Of a stretch of 64,000 nt of DNA, positions 26,601-35,966 are shown piece by piece. The stretch is from Chitinophaga oryziterrae. Its GTDB lineage: Bacteria > Bacteroidota > Bacteroidia > Chitinophagales > Chitinophagaceae. Where the stretch lies: contig NZ_WRXO01000002.1 in the NCBI RefSeq assembly GCF_009758125.1, positions 62,001-126,000 of the forward strand, given 5' to 3'. The translations under genes and the position numbers were made by a program. Numbering within the stretch: the first letter of the stretch is position 1; the number at the start of each line of letters is the position of its first letter. The notes below the pieces were generated by a model. That model made no database searches and had not been told where the DNA came from. It worked only from the letters and a program-made list of their open reading frames with translations.

Positions 26601-27164
26601 TTCATATGACAATCATTAACAACTGTTGCAGCATAGTTATTGGAAAAGGATACTACAACGAAAAAAATCTTTTATTAATCAGCTATAATCGCTGAATATT
26701 ATATCAAAACTAGAGATAATGTTTGGATTTCGTGGTTAACCGATTGTTAAGGTCTTTTCTTTTTTCGTATGCTTAATCTTTAAATAGTGATATTATTTTC
26801 TCCCCTCCAGCAACAGATCTTTCTTTCCTTTCAGATTGTTTCCTATTTCGTCAGTTAAAACTTTAATATAAACCCGTAAATTGTACTGTAATTATCATAC
26901 TTGTTATACCTGTGTCAACCTGAACCTGATCTTAACTATTTTCTTCCTTTTGGGATATTTATAATATTCAACAAATTGTTTATTAGTATTTACTGAAAAA
27001 CCATATACTTATCCGATTGACTACTGCTTGTATTTGTATCAAATTTGTTTCCGTATGGGAAACCTTATAATCTGATCAGTTTATTGATTATCGCCATACA
27101 AAAATCCATCACTGGTAATACAGAAATAAGGTTTCGAAACATATACAAACCCAAAAAAAACGAT
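26601..27164. other. Long AT-rich intergenic stretch
   Basis: About 560 bases without a supported gene. The open frame of the downstream gene extends to 27045 but that part has no protein-like character. No repeat or RNA was recognised. Confidence 0.4.
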
Positions 27165-27758
27165 ATGAAAAATGTGCGGCGTAACAGCGCAGGTCAGCCC
27201 GGCAGAAATGATGCGGTAGAGGCAGAAGGGGGACAAGGCGATACCCTATCAGTACAGCAGCTGGCAAAAGAGATATGCAACATTGTATTTATGGATATTG
27301 ATATCCCTGGCCTTGCCCCGGTCGAAGCAGCCAATATTTTAAAAGCAGCTTACCCAGAAGTGAATGTGGTCGTATTTACGTTGAATGGAAATAAAACCTC
27401 CACAGAACAGATTACCACTACCCGGATTGAGAGCTCTCCGCCTGTTTCTATTACAGAATTTATTACTTCTGTATATGAGGCTACCCTGCAAACCAATATA
27501 CAGGCAATACAAAAAGTACTGACGTTCTTTAACCGGAAAGGGAGCGGAATGCCGGACCCTTATGGATTATCTTCCCGCGAATTACAGGTGCTGGATTGCC
27601 TTGTAGATGGAGATACCTATAAGAAAATAGCAGAACATTGTCATATCAGTGTTGGTACTGTACGATCCCATATCATGAATATTTACCGCAAACTGGATGT
27701 GAACTCCCGTTCCGGGGCTATCGTAAAAGCGATGCAGGAACGATTAATAGGAAGCTGA
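27165..27758 (+). CDS. LuxR-type regulator with a truncated receiver-like domain
   Basis: A 197-residue protein. Residues 135-192 are a LuxR/GerE HTH (LSSRELQVLDCLVDGDTYKK, VGTVRSHIMNIYRKL). Residues 38-75 resemble the middle of a response-regulator receiver (FMDIDIPG, then ANILKAAYPEVNVVVFTL), but the N-terminal third with the acidic metal-binding pair is missing and the rest is degenerate. It therefore probably does not act as a normal phosphorylated regulator. ATG 27165 is chosen because the frame upstream looks non-coding. The susC gene starts 213 bases downstream. Confidence 0.75.
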   Translation: MKNVRRNSAGQPGRNDAVEAEGGQGDTLSVQQLAKEICNIVFMDIDIPGLAPVEAANILKAAYPEVNVVVFTLNGNKTSTEQITTTRIESSPPVSITEFITSVYEATLQTNIQAIQKVLTFFNRKGSGMPDPYGLSSRELQVLDCLVDGDTYKKIAEHCHISVGTVRSHIMNIYRKLDVNSRSGAIVKAMQERLIGS

Positions 27759-27971
27759 TTCCTCATAACTTTTTATCTCCCTTTTTTTTATATAAAAAGA
27801 ACTGAGTATTTTGCAACCCGGTCTATTTGTCTGCCAGCTTTAGTAGTGCTGGCTTCCTATGAGTGTTTGTTTATTTGTCTTATTTACTCTAGCCCTTCAC
27901 GTAGCATTCTTACCAACGCAACCTGTCATTAGTCATTATTGAATTTGATAACTCGAAGAAAACAGTTCGTT

Positions 27972-30900
27972 ATGAAAGTTGTTTGTACAAAAGCATGTAG
28001 CATTCTGCTGTTACTGGCATTCTATGCGGCCGTATCAGTGAGGGCACAAACCCTGGTAACACCCAACGCGCAGCAGGCCGGCCCGGTTAAAGGTATTGTA
28101 AAGGATAAAAATGGCGCAGCCATTCCCGGAGTGACCATCCGGGTAAAGAATACCAGTAGCGGCACTACTACTGGTCCTTCGGGGGAGTTCTCCCTCAATC
28201 TGCCGGAAGGAAGGGATACCCTGATCTTTTCTTACCTGGGATATGTGACCAGGGAAATAAAGGCAGGCACACAATCGTCTCTCAATGTTGTATTAGAATC
28301 TTCGGAAAGCCAGTTGGAACAGGTGGTGGTGATCGGGTATGGTACCCAGCGGAAAAGGGACCTCACAGGCGCGATCTCCTCTGTGAAAGGAGAAGACCTG
28401 GCCGCACAGCCGGTACAAACACCTACCCAGGCAGCCCAGGGCCGTATTGCGGGCGTGCAGGTGATTGCTTCCGGGCAGCCAAACTCTCAGCCCCAGATCA
28501 GGGTACGCGGTACAGGGTCTGTACTGGCAGGCGCTAACCCCTTGTATGTGGTAGATGGTGTGCTAACCGATGATATCCGCAATATCAGTACTGCGGACAT
28601 CCTCACGATGGATGTTCTGAAAGATGCCTCTGCGGCTATTTATGGGGTACGTGCTGCCAATGGAGTGATCATCATTACTACACGTAAAGGGAAAGCCGGA
28701 AAGCCACAGGTGCGGTATGATGCCAATGTAGGTTTTCGCCAGGCATCCAACCTGGTGAAGATGGCTGATCGTAGTCAGTATATTGCATATCTGGCGGATG
28801 TTTCTCCCTCCAAAGATCCTGTCAATAATCCTTACGTATACAATGGAACTACCGACTGGTATGATGCTGTTTTACGCGATGCTTTCCAGATGAATCATAA
28901 TATATCTGTGTCTGGTGGATCTGAGAAAGGGACTTACTATTTAAGCGGGGGGTATATAGCAGAAGATGGGATCATCACTACTAATAATTTTAAACGTTTT
29001 ACATTCCGGGCCAATAATGATATAAATATTACGGATCAGCTGAAATTCGTTTCGCAGTTATCATTCTCCCGCGCTACTACCCGTGATGTGGAACTGGGGG
29101 ATACCTATCGCAATTTATACCGGGCGGCGCCTATTGTGAAGGCGGAAGAAGGTGGCCGTTATGGAAATACCTCGGGTTGGGGGAACGTCGGCAATCCTTT
29201 ACTGGCGTTGAACAAACGTAATGATGGCAGGCAGGAGAACCGTATACAGGGAAATGTGGCGCTGGAGTATAGTCCGGTGTCTTTCCTGAAGTTCCGTTCA
29301 GGATTTAATGCGGACCTTAAGTATGGGAATGACAGGATATATAACTACAAATACCTGAATGATGATGTCACCTTCCTGGTAGCGGGAGGTAATCAGCAGA
29401 ATCCCAACAGTAAACTGGTGCGTGAAGAATACCGTACACAGGGTTGGGTATGGGACAATACCGTCACCTTTGATAAGGCCTTTAATAAACATAGCCTGAC
29501 GGTACTGGCGGGTTCCGTTACAGAAGGGTTTTATACTACTTCACTGAAAGGTACCCGTATCAATGTACCTGAGAGTCCTGACCTCTGGTACCTGGACCTT
29601 GGGAACCCGGATGTACAGTCCACTATCAGCAACACTGGTGATAAGTATGCGCGCCAGTCGTTTGTAGGACGTGTTAATTACGGATATGACAGTCGTTACC
29701 TGTTAAGCGCTTCTATCCGTGCAGATGGTAGTTCCAAATTCAGGCAGAAATGGGGGTATTTCCCAACGGTAGGTGCGGGATGGGTTATTTCCAGCGAAGG
29801 GTTTATGAAGGAGCAGAAGCTGTTCGACTTCCTGAAACTGAGAGGTAGCTGGGGGATACTGGGGAATGATAATATCCCTACAAATGCATTCAGGGCTATT
29901 ACCAGCATAGACCTCCCTTATATCTTCAACAATACCATCACGGTAGGAGGGGCTATCAAGGATATTAAAGACCCTGATCTGAAATGGGAGTCTACTACCC
30001 AGTATGATGTCGGTTTTGAATTTAATATGCTGAACAGCCGGTTGAGCGGTGAGGTGGATTATTACAACAAGAAAACAAAGGATGCACTGGTGATCGTGAA
30101 TACCCCGGCCCTGCTGGGTGACCAGGATAACTCTTATATCACCAATGCTGCTTCCTTTAAAAATGAAGGGTATGAAATATCGCTGAACTGGAAGGATAAG
30201 ATCACTGAAGATCTCAGGTACACAATAGGCGGTAATATCACTTTTAATAAAAATGAACTCACCGGACTGAATGGCGGACAGGCATTGCTGGGAGGAAATG
30301 TAGGCCAGCAAAGTTTTGTAACGCGTACGGATAATGGGCATGCTGTGGGTACTTTTTATGTGCGTAATGCACTTGGCGTATTTAAGGACCAGGCAGAGAT
30401 CGATAATTATAAAGACAAGAACGGGAAAGTGATTCAACCCGGAGCGGCCCCGGGAGATCTGAAATATGAAGATCATAACGGTGACGGTAGTATTGATGAT
30501 AATGATAAAATTTATGCGGGTTCTTTTCAGCCTAAATGTTTCTTTGGATTTAACCTTGGGCTGAACTACAAAGAGTTTGACCTGGGCGCCAGTTTCTATG
30601 GGAATGCCGGGAATAAGATCTATAATGGAAAGAAGGCCTATCGCTTTGATGATGCGGATAATATAGAAGCTTCCTATGCGGGTAAACGCTGGACGGCCAG
30701 TAATCCGTCCGGTACAGATCCGAGGATTATCTCTTCCAGCACACCGGCATCAACTTATTTTATTGAATCCGGCACTTATCTGCGTTTGAATAATCTGACC
30801 CTGGGGTATACCTTATCTCCCAAAACATTAAAAGCTATTGGTATCAGCAACTTCCGCGTGTATGTTACTTTTCAGAACCTGTTTACGCTGAAGAAATTCA

Positions 30901-31046
30901 GTGGGTTTAGTCCTGAGTTACCAGGAGGTACTGTTGATGATGCCAACAGCACCAATAACAAGAGCGGTATCCTGGATGCGGGTATTGAGTTGAGTGCTTA
31001 TCCAACTACACGCACGTTTGCATTGGGCGTTAATGTTTCATTTTAA
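27972..31046 (+). CDS. SusC/RagA family TonB-linked outer-membrane transporter
   Basis: A 1024-residue SusC homologue with signal peptide to about AVSVRAQ. A carboxypeptidase-like domain follows (VKGIVKDKNGAAIPGVTI), then the TonB box and plug (VVVIGYGTQRKRDLTGAIS, LYVVDGVL, ANGVIIITTRKGK) and the beta barrel to the C-terminal Phe. There is no STN domain, so it does not signal to a FecR anti-sigma factor. With the SusD partner 12 bases downstream and a GH144 enzyme next, it should import beta-1,2-glucan fragments. ATG 27972 is preferred to TTG 27939 because it begins the signal peptide. Confidence 0.96.
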   Translation: MKVVCTKACSILLLLAFYAAVSVRAQTLVTPNAQQAGPVKGIVKDKNGAAIPGVTIRVKNTSSGTTTGPSGEFSLNLPEGRDTLIFSYLGYVTREIKAGTQSSLNVVLESSESQLEQVVVIGYGTQRKRDLTGAISSVKGEDLAAQPVQTPTQAAQGRIAGVQVIASGQPNSQPQIRVRGTGSVLAGANPLYVVDGVLTDDIRNISTADILTMDVLKDASAAIYGVRAANGVIIITTRKGKAGKPQVRYDANVGFRQASNLVKMADRSQYIAYLADVSPSKDPVNNPYVYNGTTDWYDAVLRDAFQMNHNISVSGGSEKGTYYLSGGYIAEDGIITTNNFKRFTFRANNDINITDQLKFVSQLSFSRATTRDVELGDTYRNLYRAAPIVKAEEGGRYGNTSGWGNVGNPLLALNKRNDGRQENRIQGNVALEYSPVSFLKFRSGFNADLKYGNDRIYNYKYLNDDVTFLVAGGNQQNPNSKLVREEYRTQGWVWDNTVTFDKAFNKHSLTVLAGSVTEGFYTTSLKGTRINVPESPDLWYLDLGNPDVQSTISNTGDKYARQSFVGRVNYGYDSRYLLSASIRADGSSKFRQKWGYFPTVGAGWVISSEGFMKEQKLFDFLKLRGSWGILGNDNIPTNAFRAITSIDLPYIFNNTITVGGAIKDIKDPDLKWESTTQYDVGFEFNMLNSRLSGEVDYYNKKTKDALVIVNTPALLGDQDNSYITNAASFKNEGYEISLNWKDKITEDLRYTIGGNITFNKNELTGLNGGQALLGGNVGQQSFVTRTDNGHAVGTFYVRNALGVFKDQAEIDNYKDKNGKVIQPGAAPGDLKYEDHNGDGSIDDNDKIYAGSFQPKCFFGFNLGLNYKEFDLGASFYGNAGNKIYNGKKAYRFDDADNIEASYAGKRWTASNPSGTDPRIISSSTPASTYFIESGTYLRLNNLTLGYTLSPKTLKAIGISNFRVYVTFQNLFTLKKFSGFSPELPGGTVDDANSTNNKSGILDAGIELSAYPTTRTFALGVNVSF

Positions 31047-31058
31047 AAAAGAAGAATC

Positions 31059-32549
31059 ATGAAGAAGACTATAATACTTTGCCTGGTCCTGGGTATGTTC
31101 TCCTGTAAGAACTACCTGGAAGTAAAGCCTCAGGGACAGATTGATCAGGAAGCGGCAGCGGGCGATCCTGCTACTACACAGAACCTGGTGACAGGCGTTT
31201 ATAATTCAATGTGGGAAGGCAGTATGCACGGCTTCTCTTATGTGGGTATGACGAACATTGCCTCTGACGATGCAGATAAAGGGAGTAATGCGGATGATGG
31301 TAAAACTACTTATGGTGCGTTTGATAATCTGACGATGGATGGTTCTGTGAATAATCTCAATGAGGTGTGGTCTGGTTTTTACCTGGGTATTTCCCGTGCG
31401 AATCAGGCATTGAATGCGGTTGCAGGGAGTTCGTTAGATGAGACGCTGAAGAACCAGTTAATGGGAGAAGTACGTTTTTTACGTGCTTACTTTTATTTTG
31501 ACCTGGTGCGTTTCTTTGGTGGCGTACCTAAGATCGATAAAGTGCTGACCCCGGGAGAAGCTAACAGCGCTGCGTATCAGACGAAGGCCAGTGCCGATAC
31601 TATTTACCAGTTCATTATTTCAGATCTTGAATTCGCACTGGCTAATCTGGCTATAAAGGGCGGGGCTAATACTGCTGTGGGCAGGGCTACCAAAGGAGCT
31701 GCCGCAGGGTTACTGGCCAAGGTGATGTTATACCGTCAGAATTTTCAGCGGGCGTATAGTTTAACTGATTCGATCATTAAGCAGTCGGTAGGGGCTTATG
31801 GCCTGCTTGACAATTATGAGGACATATGGCGGACGACAGGAGCGGATGGGATAGAATCTGTGTTCGAGGTACAAACAGGCGTTAATTCGGCCTGTAATGC
31901 CGCTATAGCCAGTTATTCGGAGTGTCAGGGTCCACGTGCCGGTGGTAAATATGGTTGGGCGGACCTGGGCTTTGGATTTGGAGTGCCTTCCCAGAGTTTG
32001 CTGGATGAATATGAGGCGAATGATAAACGTGAAGCAGCTACGGTGATCTTTATCTCTTCTACGGGCACTTTTTTATGGGACGGGTTCAGGATTCCCGGTC
32101 AGGATAGTGTACAGAACAGCTATTATAACTACAAGGCTTATCATAGCCGGATTAAGGAACCTTTTTGCGGAGACAGGAGCCGTATGCCGAAGAACCTGCG
32201 AGTGCTCCGTTATGGGGAGATCCGTCTGATTCATGCAGAGGCAGCGCTGGCGCTTTCTAAAAGCGGAGAAGCGCTGGATGATATTAATGCGTTGCGTCCC
32301 AGAGCGGGATTGGCGCCTCTTGGCAGTGTAGACAGGCATGCGATATGGCATGAGAGAAGGGTAGAGCTGGCGATGGAGCATGACCGGTTCTTTGATCTGA
32401 TCAGAGAGAACGAGTTAGAGCCGGGGCTTGCGGCTGCGGCGTTTGCTGCACATGGGAAGACGTTTGCGGATAAGAATAAAGTGTTCCCTATCCCTAAAAA
32501 GCAGATAGATTTGAGTGGAGGGAGTTTGAAGCAAAATACAGGGTATTAA
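31059..32549 (+). CDS. SusD/RagB family glycan-binding lipoprotein
   Basis: A 496-residue outer-membrane lipoprotein with the signal peptidase II site at Cys16 (GMFSCKNYLEVKPQG). Typical SusD segments are YNSMWEG, LMGEVRFLRAYFYFDLVRFF, TKGAAAGLLAKVMLY and LRYGEIRLIHAEAAL, and the C-terminal RRVELAMEHDRFFDLIR. It forms the lid over the SusC barrel and binds the glycan at the surface. A hairpin separates it from the downstream enzyme gene. Confidence 0.96.
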   Translation: MKKTIILCLVLGMFSCKNYLEVKPQGQIDQEAAAGDPATTQNLVTGVYNSMWEGSMHGFSYVGMTNIASDDADKGSNADDGKTTYGAFDNLTMDGSVNNLNEVWSGFYLGISRANQALNAVAGSSLDETLKNQLMGEVRFLRAYFYFDLVRFFGGVPKIDKVLTPGEANSAAYQTKASADTIYQFIISDLEFALANLAIKGGANTAVGRATKGAAAGLLAKVMLYRQNFQRAYSLTDSIIKQSVGAYGLLDNYEDIWRTTGADGIESVFEVQTGVNSACNAAIASYSECQGPRAGGKYGWADLGFGFGVPSQSLLDEYEANDKREAATVIFISSTGTFLWDGFRIPGQDSVQNSYYNYKAYHSRIKEPFCGDRSRMPKNLRVLRYGEIRLIHAEAALALSKSGEALDDINALRPRAGLAPLGSVDRHAIWHERRVELAMEHDRFFDLIRENELEPGLAAAAFAAHGKTFADKNKVFPIPKKQIDLSGGSLKQNTGY

Positions 32550-32560
32550 ATATATTTCGG

Positions 32561-32587
32561 GCGCTGCTCCTCTTATGGGAGCAGTGC
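32561..32587 (+). promoter_or_regulatory. Intercistronic hairpin between susD and GH144
   Basis: GCGCTGCTCC (32561-32570) pairs with GGAGCAGTGC (32578-32587), including one G-U pair and a 7-base loop. It lacks a U-run, so it more likely stabilises the susCD mRNA or partially attenuates than fully stops transcription. Confidence 0.55.
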
Positions 32588-32606
32588 TATTTAAAATAAT
32601 GCTGAC

Positions 32607-33893
32607 ATGAGATTCATACTGACAGGCTTATTATTTATCATAGGATTTTTTCCGGTACACAGCCAGCAGAAAACTATCAGTGATTCTGCCTTACTAACCC
32701 TTGTGGAACAACGGACATTTAATTACTTCTGGAAATTTGCGCATCCTGTTTCCGGACTGGCACCGGAACGTACGCCTACTCCGGAGACCGTAACGACAGG
32801 TGGTTCCGGCTTTGGTGTGATGGCGATACTTGTAGGGGTGCAAAGAGGGTTCATTACCCGCGAACAAGGACTGGACAGGTTATTGAAAATTGTGAACTTC
32901 CTGTCTAAAGCGGATAGTTATCATGGTATCTGGCCGCATTGGATGAACGGCGCTACCGGTAAAACGATTCCCTTCGGGCGTAAGGACGATGGGGGAGATG
33001 TGGTGGAGAGTGCTTTTATGTTCCAGGGATTATTATCTGTAAGACAATATTTCAATCTTGATAAACCTAAAGAAGCAGCTTTACGTAATACGATCAACTA
33101 CTTATGGAATGAAGCTGAGTGGAACTGGTATACGCAGGGCGGGCAGGAAGTATTGTACTGGCACTGGTCGCCCAATAACGGATGGAGTATGAACCATCAG
33201 ATCCATGGCTGGAATGAATGCCTGATCGCTTATGTCCTGGCAACGGCATCCCCTACCAATCCTGTTTCTGTCAAAGCTTATCACCAGGGCTGGGCGATGA
33301 GTAATTATTTTTATAATGGCAAAGAATATTATGGTATCAAACTACCGTTAGGATTTGATTACGGCGGGCCATTGTTCTTTACGCATTATTCTTTCCTGGG
33401 ATTAGATCCTCATGGATTAAAAGACAGGTATGCCGATTACTGGGAACAGAACCGTAACCATACATTAATTAACCGGCAGTATTGCATTGAAAACCCTAAG
33501 AAATTCAAAGGCTATGGGCCTGATTGCTGGGGCCTTACTGCCAGTGATAACTATGAGTTTTACAATGCTCATTCTCCTACGAATGACCTGGGGGTGATTA
33601 CGCCTACGGGCGCCTTATCTTCCTTCCCTTATACCCCAGAGTATTCTATGGCGGCGCTGAAGCACTTTTATTATAAAGTGGATAAACGCCTGTGGGGAGA
33701 GTATGGTTTTTATGATGCCTTTAGTGAATCGAAGAACTGGTATGATGATCAGTACCTGGCGATTGACCAGGGACCTATTGTTGTGATGATAGAAAACTAC
33801 CGGAGTGGTTTACTCTGGAAATTATTTATGTCCTGCCCTGAAATACAGGGCGCGTTAAAGAAATTGGAGTTTGATAGTCCATATTTGAGATAA
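32607..33893 (+). CDS. Exported GH144 (glucoamylase-domain) endo-beta-1,2-glucanase-like enzyme
   Basis: A 428-residue secreted protein with signal peptide ending PVHSQ. It belongs to the glycoamylase-domain family: RTFNYFWKFAHPVSGLAPER, TTGGSGFGVMAILVGVQRGF, GGDVVESAFMFQGLL and NEAEWNWYTQG, ending in VMIENYRSGLLWKLFMSCPE. GH144 was founded on a Chitinophaga pinensis endo-beta-1,2-glucanase of this build. It would cut beta-1,2-glucan to sophorooligosaccharides for the SusCD pair. No beta-glucosidase (GH3) or regulator is in the locus. Activity is inferred by family; related sequences can differ in substrate. Confidence 0.85.
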   Translation: MRFILTGLLFIIGFFPVHSQQKTISDSALLTLVEQRTFNYFWKFAHPVSGLAPERTPTPETVTTGGSGFGVMAILVGVQRGFITREQGLDRLLKIVNFLSKADSYHGIWPHWMNGATGKTIPFGRKDDGGDVVESAFMFQGLLSVRQYFNLDKPKEAALRNTINYLWNEAEWNWYTQGGQEVLYWHWSPNNGWSMNHQIHGWNECLIAYVLATASPTNPVSVKAYHQGWAMSNYFYNGKEYYGIKLPLGFDYGGPLFFTHYSFLGLDPHGLKDRYADYWEQNRNHTLINRQYCIENPKKFKGYGPDCWGLTASDNYEFYNAHSPTNDLGVITPTGALSSFPYTPEYSMAALKHFYYKVDKRLWGEYGFYDAFSESKNWYDDQYLAIDQGPIVVMIENYRSGLLWKLFMSCPEIQGALKKLEFDSPYLR

Positions 33894-33938
33894 ATCTTCC
33901 GGATTTTGGAATAATTACTCCCAGAATCCGGCAGATTT
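33892..33938. terminator. Bidirectional hairpin between convergent genes
   Basis: An arm starting AAATCT-CCGGATT (33892-33909) pairs imperfectly with CCCAGAATCCGGCAGATTT (33920-33938). It overlaps the 3' end of the minus-strand flavoprotein gene and follows the GH144 stop. Confidence 0.6.
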
Positions 33939-34559
33939 GATCTGTTTCCAGCCCAGCTCTTTTATTGTTTTCCTTGTTTTTATGAGGAGAGGGATATGGC
34001 CTGCTACATAAAAGGTAGTTTCCTGTAAAGGGAGGTCCTGTATCCAGTTCGTTAATTGTTCTGAAGCGCCGGTATTTATAGGCATATCCAGGATGGTAGC
34101 GGGGAGAGGGCCGCCTAATATCATGGTATGAAACTGTTGTTGGGGATGCCTGCGTTTATGGAGTGATACAAAATGCCCGATAGCGCTGGCATCCCCTATG
34201 CATACCAGGTCATCTGCTGCGGCAGGCTGATGAAAACCTCCGCCGGGGCCTGCATAAAAGAAAGACTGCTCCGGTTGCAGTTGTTTAGCCCAGTTACTGC
34301 CTGCACCTTCATGGGCGGCATGGATTAAAAGCACGGCTGTTCGTGTGGCTTCATCCCAGCTGGCTATGGTATAATCCCGGTAAGTTTGTTTGCCTGTTTC
34401 GCATTTAAGGTGCTGGCAGCTGCGCCAGTTGATTGGCTCCGGCAGGTGCAGTGTAATTTGTAATAAGGAGTGTGTAATGGCTGTTGTATTGATGACATAA
34501 GCTGTTTTACCTATGCGCGACATGAGGAATGCCGTGGCTTTTTCTTTAAATGTTGACAT
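33915..34559 (-). CDS. Siderophore-interacting FAD-binding reductase
   Basis: A 214-residue protein of the siderophore-interacting family. The FAD site is at YRDYTIASW (family form RxYTxR), and the second half has a ferredoxin-reductase-like NAD(P)H domain (FYAGPGGGFHQP, CIGDASAIGHF, FYVAGHIPLL). Such enzymes release iron from imported ferric siderophores by reduction in the cytoplasm. It is the third gene of a probable AraC - small protein - SIP operon, starting 2 bases after the small gene ends. It lacks the usual N-terminal Arg-rich stretch, so it belongs to a shorter form. Confidence 0.85.
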   Translation of the reverse strand: MSTFKEKATAFLMSRIGKTAYVINTTAITHSLLQITLHLPEPINWRSCQHLKCETGKQTYRDYTIASWDEATRTAVLLIHAAHEGAGSNWAKQLQPEQSFFYAGPGGGFHQPAAADDLVCIGDASAIGHFVSLHKRRHPQQQFHTMILGGPLPATILDMPINTGASEQLTNWIQDLPLQETTFYVAGHIPLLIKTRKTIKELGWKQIKSAGFWE

Positions 34560-34561
34560 AA

Positions 34562-34837
34562 CTAACTAATCTTACCTGTGAGGTGAGGATAAATATCTGT
34601 GATGAGTGTAATGGCTTTTTCTGAGCGCAGGCGGAAGTGTTTAAAGACGCCCAGTGTTTCCAGTATGGGTGTCAGTTCTATGAGGTCTTTTACTGCGTTT
34701 TCATATTCCGGATAACTTACGGGCTGTTCTATGATAGACAGGTTAGCCATGAATGCAGCAACGGAGCCTTTGCGTAATACCTGTCCGTTTATTTCTACGG
34801 AGTTGGTATTGTCTGGCAGGATGTCCTGAGGTTTCAT
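34562..34837 (-). CDS. Small conserved protein beside the siderophore reductase
   Basis: A 91-residue soluble protein (MKPQDILPDNTNSVEINGQ at the start, YPEYENAVKDLIELTPIL in the middle). I do not recognise a family. The ATG at 34837 is chosen because the open frame upstream overlaps the AraC gene and looks non-coding. Its stop is 2 bases from the flavoprotein start, so the two are probably co-translated and functionally tied. Confidence 0.7.
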   Translation of the reverse strand: MKPQDILPDNTNSVEINGQVLRKGSVAAFMANLSIIEQPVSYPEYENAVKDLIELTPILETLGVFKHFRLRSEKAITLITDIYPHLTGKIS

Positions 34838-34889
34838 GAGTATATTATTTAAAAACAAAACTACTATTGGTGACTTTGGAGGAATTATA

Positions 34890-35753
34890 CTATTCCGGGA
34901 TAGATAGATACTTTTCCCGTACCGCTTCGCGGAAAGACGCAGGCGTATGACCGGTATGCTGTTTGAAAAACCTGTTGAAATAGGATATTTCATTGAATTG
35001 CAGGTGCCAGGCGATTTCCTTCACACTTTCTCTTGCATGTAAGAGCAGACGTTTGGCTTCCAGGATACGACGGTCTGTGATTAACGAGGAGGCTGTTTGT
35101 CCGGTATGCTGTTTTACGACTTCATTCAGATGGTCTGCAGATATATGGAGTGCTGCGGCATATTGGGCTGGTTTGGTCCATTCCAGGAAATGGGTAGCCA
35201 GTAATTCGCGGTAGCGGAATAATAATGCAGGACCGGGTTTCTCAGCCCGGTCGCAGGTATTGCGTTGCAGCAATGTAAGGAGTACTGACAGATAGTTTTG
35301 CAAGATAGAAACGAAGTGAGGACCGCGCTCTGCTTCCTGCTTCTTCATCAGGCCCGCAATGGTTTTAACTTCAGCAAAGTCTGCGTCGGAGAGCTTTACT
35401 TTATCCGGGGGGGCAAGAGGAAGATGTACGGGGTGACCTGCCAGGAATTCTGCTGTAAAAGCGATCAGCCAGCCAGTAGCGGTGTAACCGGGCATTGCCT
35501 GGTGTACCTGTCCGGGCAGGATCAGTGCCATTTCCTGAGCCTGGAATACGATGCGCTCGAAGTCGAACATGTGACAGCTTTCGCCTGTAGCGCAGATCCC
35601 CAGGGCATAATAGCCGTGGCGGTGTGGGTTCGTCCCGGGGTCGTCTATTTCGTTATCTCCTGTCCCTATCTGCTCTATGAAGACAAAAGGGATTCCGGAA
35701 GAGGAGATGTCCTCCATTCCGTAGGAAATAATGAATGGTTTTTTAGTAGCCAT
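34890..35753 (-). CDS. AraC family transcriptional regulator
   Basis: A 287-residue regulator. The N-terminal half is a cupin-like ligand domain (PHRHGYYALGICATGESCHM, LILPGQVHQAMPG). The C-terminal half carries two HTH motifs, YAAALHISADHLNEVVKQHT and IAWHLQFNEISYFNRFFKQH. It heads a minus-strand operon with the siderophore reductase and probably controls it. The start ATG 35753 (MATKKPF) is chosen over 35813 because the earlier residues look like translated leader. Confidence 0.9.
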   Translation of the reverse strand: MATKKPFIISYGMEDISSSGIPFVFIEQIGTGDNEIDDPGTNPHRHGYYALGICATGESCHMFDFERIVFQAQEMALILPGQVHQAMPGYTATGWLIAFTAEFLAGHPVHLPLAPPDKVKLSDADFAEVKTIAGLMKKQEAERGPHFVSILQNYLSVLLTLLQRNTCDRAEKPGPALLFRYRELLATHFLEWTKPAQYAAALHISADHLNEVVKQHTGQTASSLITDRRILEAKRLLLHARESVKEIAWHLQFNEISYFNRFFKQHTGHTPASFREAVREKYLSIPE

Positions 35754-35799
35754 ATAGCTTGTAGACGAATAAAGAAGGCAGAAAATTGTATTGATCTGC

Positions 35800-35840
35800 A
35801 ATATAGTATACACTTTAATATATTAGGATAATACTATATT
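35800..35840. promoter_or_regulatory. Inverted repeat upstream of the AraC gene
   Basis: AATATAGTAT (35800-35809) and ATACTATATT (35831-35840) are perfect reverse complements, 21 bases apart, about 47 bases before the AraC start codon. They may be the autoregulatory site; AT-richness makes chance more likely than usual. Confidence 0.35.
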
Positions 35841-35966
35841 AGATGTAAGGTTGAAATAGCTGAATAAAGCGTTAAAATAACACAGGCGTAACAAAAAAAT
35901 ATTCTCAACCCCTTGTTTATTAATAATATTATAAATATTTTTATATACCTATGAAAACTACCAACT

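Noticed and set aside
27859..27942. 27-codon hydrophobic ORF before susC as a leader peptide
   Set aside because: No attenuator structure follows it, and SusC loci of this type are not known to use leader peptides; chance is likely in AT-rich sequence.
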